This document shows, in pieces, positions 61,266 to 64,000 of a stretch of DNA of 64,000 bases. The notes under the pieces are model-generated. The model had not been told where the DNA came from and made no database searches. It saw nothing but the letters and a program-made list of their open reading frames with translations. Origin of the DNA: Lactiplantibacillus paraplantarum (GTDB taxonomy: Bacteria > Bacillota > Bacilli > Lactobacillales > Lactobacillaceae); NCBI RefSeq assembly GCF_003641145.1, contig NZ_CP032744.1:496001-560000 (forward strand), read 5' to 3'. Both the position numbers and the translations under genes were made by a program. The number at the start of each line of letters is the position of its first letter. Position 1 is the first letter of the stretch.

Positions 61266-63869
61266 TTGAAGGCAACGTTACAGAAAATCGGGACGGCACT
61301 CAATAAACGCATGGGGATCATCAAAGCATTATTTGTGTTCTCCGTCCTGTTATTTGTGATTACGGAAGTCGGTAAAATTGCGAAGGAGGTCAGTGGCGCG
61401 CAGTTGGCGAACGCCCTCGCTTCGCAAAGCTGGTGGCATTTGCTGAGTATGGTCGTGATTGGCATTATTGCAGTGACACCGATGCTGACGTATGATGTCA
61501 TGATTACGAAGTTTTTACCCAACCATTATTCACTTGGATATATTTTAAAAGCTGGGTGGATTACTAATACGTTTACGAATATTGGTGGCTTTGGGGGTGT
61601 CCTGGGTGCCTCGCTGCGAGCTAACTTTTATAATCGCGAAGCCACCAAGAAACAAATCGTGTTTGCTATTTCCAAGATCGCTTTGTTTCTAGTTTCGGGG
61701 TTATCATTGTATTGTATGATTTCACTCGTGTTAGTCTATGGTTTTGGCATTGGAAATATGTACGGCAGTTACTGGATCTGGCTCGTCGGTGGCGCACTGT
61801 ATTTTCCAGCCATCTTTATTTTTACACGAGTCAACGATTCGGAATTCTTCGATGGCCTTACGCTCGGCAACGTCGTTCGGTTGTTGAGTGGTTCGTTTGG
61901 TGAATGGACCGGCTGTGTGCTGTTCTTCTTATTAATTGGAAACTTTATGGGATTACCCATTGATTTTGCGGCGGTCGTGCCGTTATTCGTGATTGCTTCG
62001 GTTGTTGGTGAAGTATCAATGGTACCCGGTGGTATTGGGTCATTCGACGTTTTCATGATTTTTGGCCTCGGTGCGGTCGGAGTTTCGCGACCAGACGCAG
62101 TCGCATGGCTCTTATTTTACCGGTTATTCTACTATATTATCCCGTTTGCCATCGGGTTGGTCTTATTCATCCATGACACCGGCCATCGCTTAAACGTGCG
62201 TTTAGCGGGTATTCCCAAGCAGGCATTACAACGCGTTGCCCAGATGGTACTGACGGTTTTTCTCTACTTTTCTGGCTTTCTGATGTTGTTGATGTCGACG
62301 GTTCCTAACTTTGCGTATAACAATAAGCTCTTCTTGCAGTTTTATCCGTACACCTTTTTCTTTATTAATCAGGCCAGCAGCATTATTATGGCCTTTTTAC
62401 TAATTGGGGTGGCGTTGGGAACTGCTGGGCGGGTCAAAAAAGCTTTTTGGCCAACGGTGATCGTCCTATTGATTGCCATTTTGAATACGATTCGCTGGCT
62501 TGTCGTTTATGATGCGATTTCGATGAAATTTGTGATTTTCTTAGTTGTGATTCTAGCGCTAGTGGCCTTGTCGCGGCATGCTTATTATCGTGATCGATTG
62601 GCTTTTTCATGGGGACAAACGCTGTGGGTTAGCTGCGTTTACGTGGTAACCTTTATCTTGTATACGATTGTGGGGGTCTATAACGCGCCCCAAATTCATC
62701 ATCGCCACGCGGTTCCTGAAGCCCTGTTCTTCCCATCACAAAAACTCTGGTTATTTGGGGTGATTGGGTTAGTCTTAGCGGCAATGATTTTGATTATTAT
62801 GTACCGCTACTTTGCGAGTGGGTATAACGCCCGATTGCGTCAAAAGATGGATGCGGCTCGGGTCAAACAAGTGATTGAAACTTATGGCGGCAATGAAATC
62901 TCACACTTGGCTTATTTGAATGATAAGTTAGCATATTACTATCAAGTCGATGGGGTCGATCAACTGATTTTCTTATACCAACAGAAGGCCGATAAACTGA
63001 TTATTATGGGAGAGCCATTCGGTAATCAAGCGGTATTACAAGCTGCCTTGGAACAGTTATTGGATGACGCAGATAGTGACGGTTGCTCGTTAGTCTTTTA
63101 CGAAATTAGTGAGATGCTGACGATGCGCCTACACGAAATGGGCTTTGACTTTATCAAAACCGGTGAAGAAGGGCACGTTAAATTGGCAGACTTTAGTTTG
63201 GCTGGTAAACGGCTACGGGGTGAACGGGCCCTAATGAATAAGTTTACCCGGGATCACTATGAGTTTGCCATCTTGCAGCCACCGTTCAGTGCTGACGTCA
63301 TGGCTGAATTACGGGCCGTATCGGATAGTTGGTTAGCAGGTGAGACGGAAAAAGGATTCTCGCTCGGATTTTTTGATGAGCAGTATCTCAATCAGGCACC
63401 TGTAGCGGTCGTTTATGATTCTGACCACCGAATTGTCGCGTTTGCGAATATTATGCCGCAGGGGAATCATCAGACGACTTCAATTGACTTAATGCGGTCG
63501 AGCAAGTCAGCGCCATCCGGCATTATGGACACGGTCTTTGTGCACTTATTTGAACAGGCGCGTGACGATGGCTATGCCTATTTCAATATGGGAATGGCCC
63601 CGTTGTCCGGCGTAGGTGTTTCACGCTACAGTTTTATTCAAGAAAAAATTGCTCATTTAATTTACGAATATGGCTATCAGTTATATGGTTTTCAGGGATT
63701 ACGGTCGTACAAGGAGAAGTATGTGACCGAGTGGGAACCAAAGTACATTGCGTACCGGAAGCGTAATTCGCTAATTTTCACCATTTTACAATTGCTACAA
63801 GTTGTTAATACCCGGGTGCACAAGTCTGAGCGGCATCGGCCAGTGTGGTTGTTGAAACGATTGAAATAA
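61266..63869 (+). CDS. mprF: Phosphatidylglycerol lysyltransferase (MprF), 867 aa
   Basis: It adds lysine from Lys-tRNA to phosphatidylglycerol and flips the product to the outer leaflet, which lowers the negative surface charge and protects from cationic peptides. The N-terminal part (1 to about 510) has some 14 membrane helices including the flippase domain (GGFGGVLGASLRANFY, VPGGIGSFDVFMIFGLG). The C-terminal synthetase domain (about 530-867) has NEISHLAYLNDKLAYY, MGEPFGN and the end GLRSYKEKYVTEWEPKYIAY. The start is TTG after GGGGGA. It is a single gene with a terminator. Confidence 0.95.
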   Translation: MKATLQKIGTALNKRMGIIKALFVFSVLLFVITEVGKIAKEVSGAQLANALASQSWWHLLSMVVIGIIAVTPMLTYDVMITKFLPNHYSLGYILKAGWITNTFTNIGGFGGVLGASLRANFYNREATKKQIVFAISKIALFLVSGLSLYCMISLVLVYGFGIGNMYGSYWIWLVGGALYFPAIFIFTRVNDSEFFDGLTLGNVVRLLSGSFGEWTGCVLFFLLIGNFMGLPIDFAAVVPLFVIASVVGEVSMVPGGIGSFDVFMIFGLGAVGVSRPDAVAWLLFYRLFYYIIPFAIGLVLFIHDTGHRLNVRLAGIPKQALQRVAQMVLTVFLYFSGFLMLLMSTVPNFAYNNKLFLQFYPYTFFFINQASSIIMAFLLIGVALGTAGRVKKAFWPTVIVLLIAILNTIRWLVVYDAISMKFVIFLVVILALVALSRHAYYRDRLAFSWGQTLWVSCVYVVTFILYTIVGVYNAPQIHHRHAVPEALFFPSQKLWLFGVIGLVLAAMILIIMYRYFASGYNARLRQKMDAARVKQVIETYGGNEISHLAYLNDKLAYYYQVDGVDQLIFLYQQKADKLIIMGEPFGNQAVLQAALEQLLDDADSDGCSLVFYEISEMLTMRLHEMGFDFIKTGEEGHVKLADFSLAGKRLRGERALMNKFTRDHYEFAILQPPFSADVMAELRAVSDSWLAGETEKGFSLGFFDEQYLNQAPVAVVYDSDHRIVAFANIMPQGNHQTTSIDLMRSSKSAPSGIMDTVFVHLFEQARDDGYAYFNMGMAPLSGVGVSRYSFIQEKIAHLIYEYGYQLYGFQGLRSYKEKYVTEWEPKYIAYRKRNSLIFTILQLLQVVNTRVHKSERHRPVWLLKRLK

Positions 63870-63910
63870 CTGAATAGTATGTCGTAAAGTAAGTATCGTT
63901 AATGACATAG

Positions 63911-63954
63911 CAAAATGCCCCATCACTGCGAGAAGCAATGATGGGGCATTTTTC
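63911..63954 (+). terminator. Terminator of mprF
   Basis: AAATGCCCCATCA and TGATGGGGCATTT form a perfect stem of about 13 bp; T residues follow. The last 46 bases of the window show nothing more. Confidence 0.9.
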
Positions 63955-64000
63955 ATGATGACTTTAGAATTCAACCGACTAATATGATGAGGGCTGAATT

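Noticed and set aside
1..64000. CRISPR arrays, integrases, complete insertion sequences
   Set aside because: No regularly spaced repeats and no transposase or integrase-like protein were seen anywhere in the window.

Overview
The window is a contiguous chromosomal stretch of a lactic acid bacterium. Gene content, gene order, Shine-Dalgarno sequences and protein style point to Lactiplantibacillus plantarum or a very close relative. That is recognised from memory (pts9/manR/pts10 block, fabH-accBCDA block, gltX-cysS-mrnC-rlmB-sigH-rpmG-secE-nusG-rplKAJL order); no database search was run. No prophage, CRISPR array, plasmid or complete transposase gene is visible.

Layout. 1-4252: end of a POT peptide transporter, a phosphoesterase, tRNA-Tyr and tRNA-Gln, two small cupins and a second phosphoesterase. 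4341-6463 (minus strand): an ion transporter and a PnuC-type transporter. 6823-9554: proC, then nagA and its GntR-type regulator with an operator inside the nagA promoter. 9727-12926: a TagA/WecG glycosyltransferase (minus) and the NAD salvage pair pncB-nadE. 13200-16036: a P-type Ca2+/Mn2+ ATPase behind a yybP-ykoY type (manganese) riboswitch. 16091-22884: a hypothetical gene, tex, sprT, hom-thrB, tRNA-Leu(AAG) and an exported C39-like peptidase.

22984-30522 is a sigma-54 mannose PTS module: a near-perfect -24/-12 promoter, EIIAB, EIIC, EIID, a DUF956 (ManO) gene, the LevR/ManR activator, then a second -24/-12 promoter driving an orphan EIIA-EIIB pair. A 13-base motif recurs at all three promoter regions. 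30684-34946 is a fabH-accB-accC-accD-accA operon making malonyl-CoA and starting fatty acid synthesis. 35014-44439 holds an LCP ligase, an AEC permease, an EamA transporter, phosphoglycerate mutase, an exported matrixin-like protease, pepC, rpiA, a small acetyltransferase and dUTPase.

44601-58943 is the housekeeping block: radA, a PIN/TRAM protein, gltX, cysS, mrnC, rlmB, a Rae1-like nuclease, sigH, rpmG, secE, nusG, a DUF915 hydrolase, and rplK-rplA-rplJ-rplL with an L10 leader and two 23S-like L1 binding sites. The last part holds a DNA-entry type nuclease with a lipoprotein partner, and mprF.

The most unusual content is non-coding. Two related intergenic elements (44601-44855, 255 bp; 47653-48525, 873 bp) share terminal inverted repeats and a block of about 200 bases. 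That block folds into the same hairpins in both copies, with compensatory base changes. The long copy carries an extra highly structured region, and two possible fragments lie at 37878 and 53795. This looks like a dispersed structured-RNA element without its own transposase; I do not recognise it as a named family.
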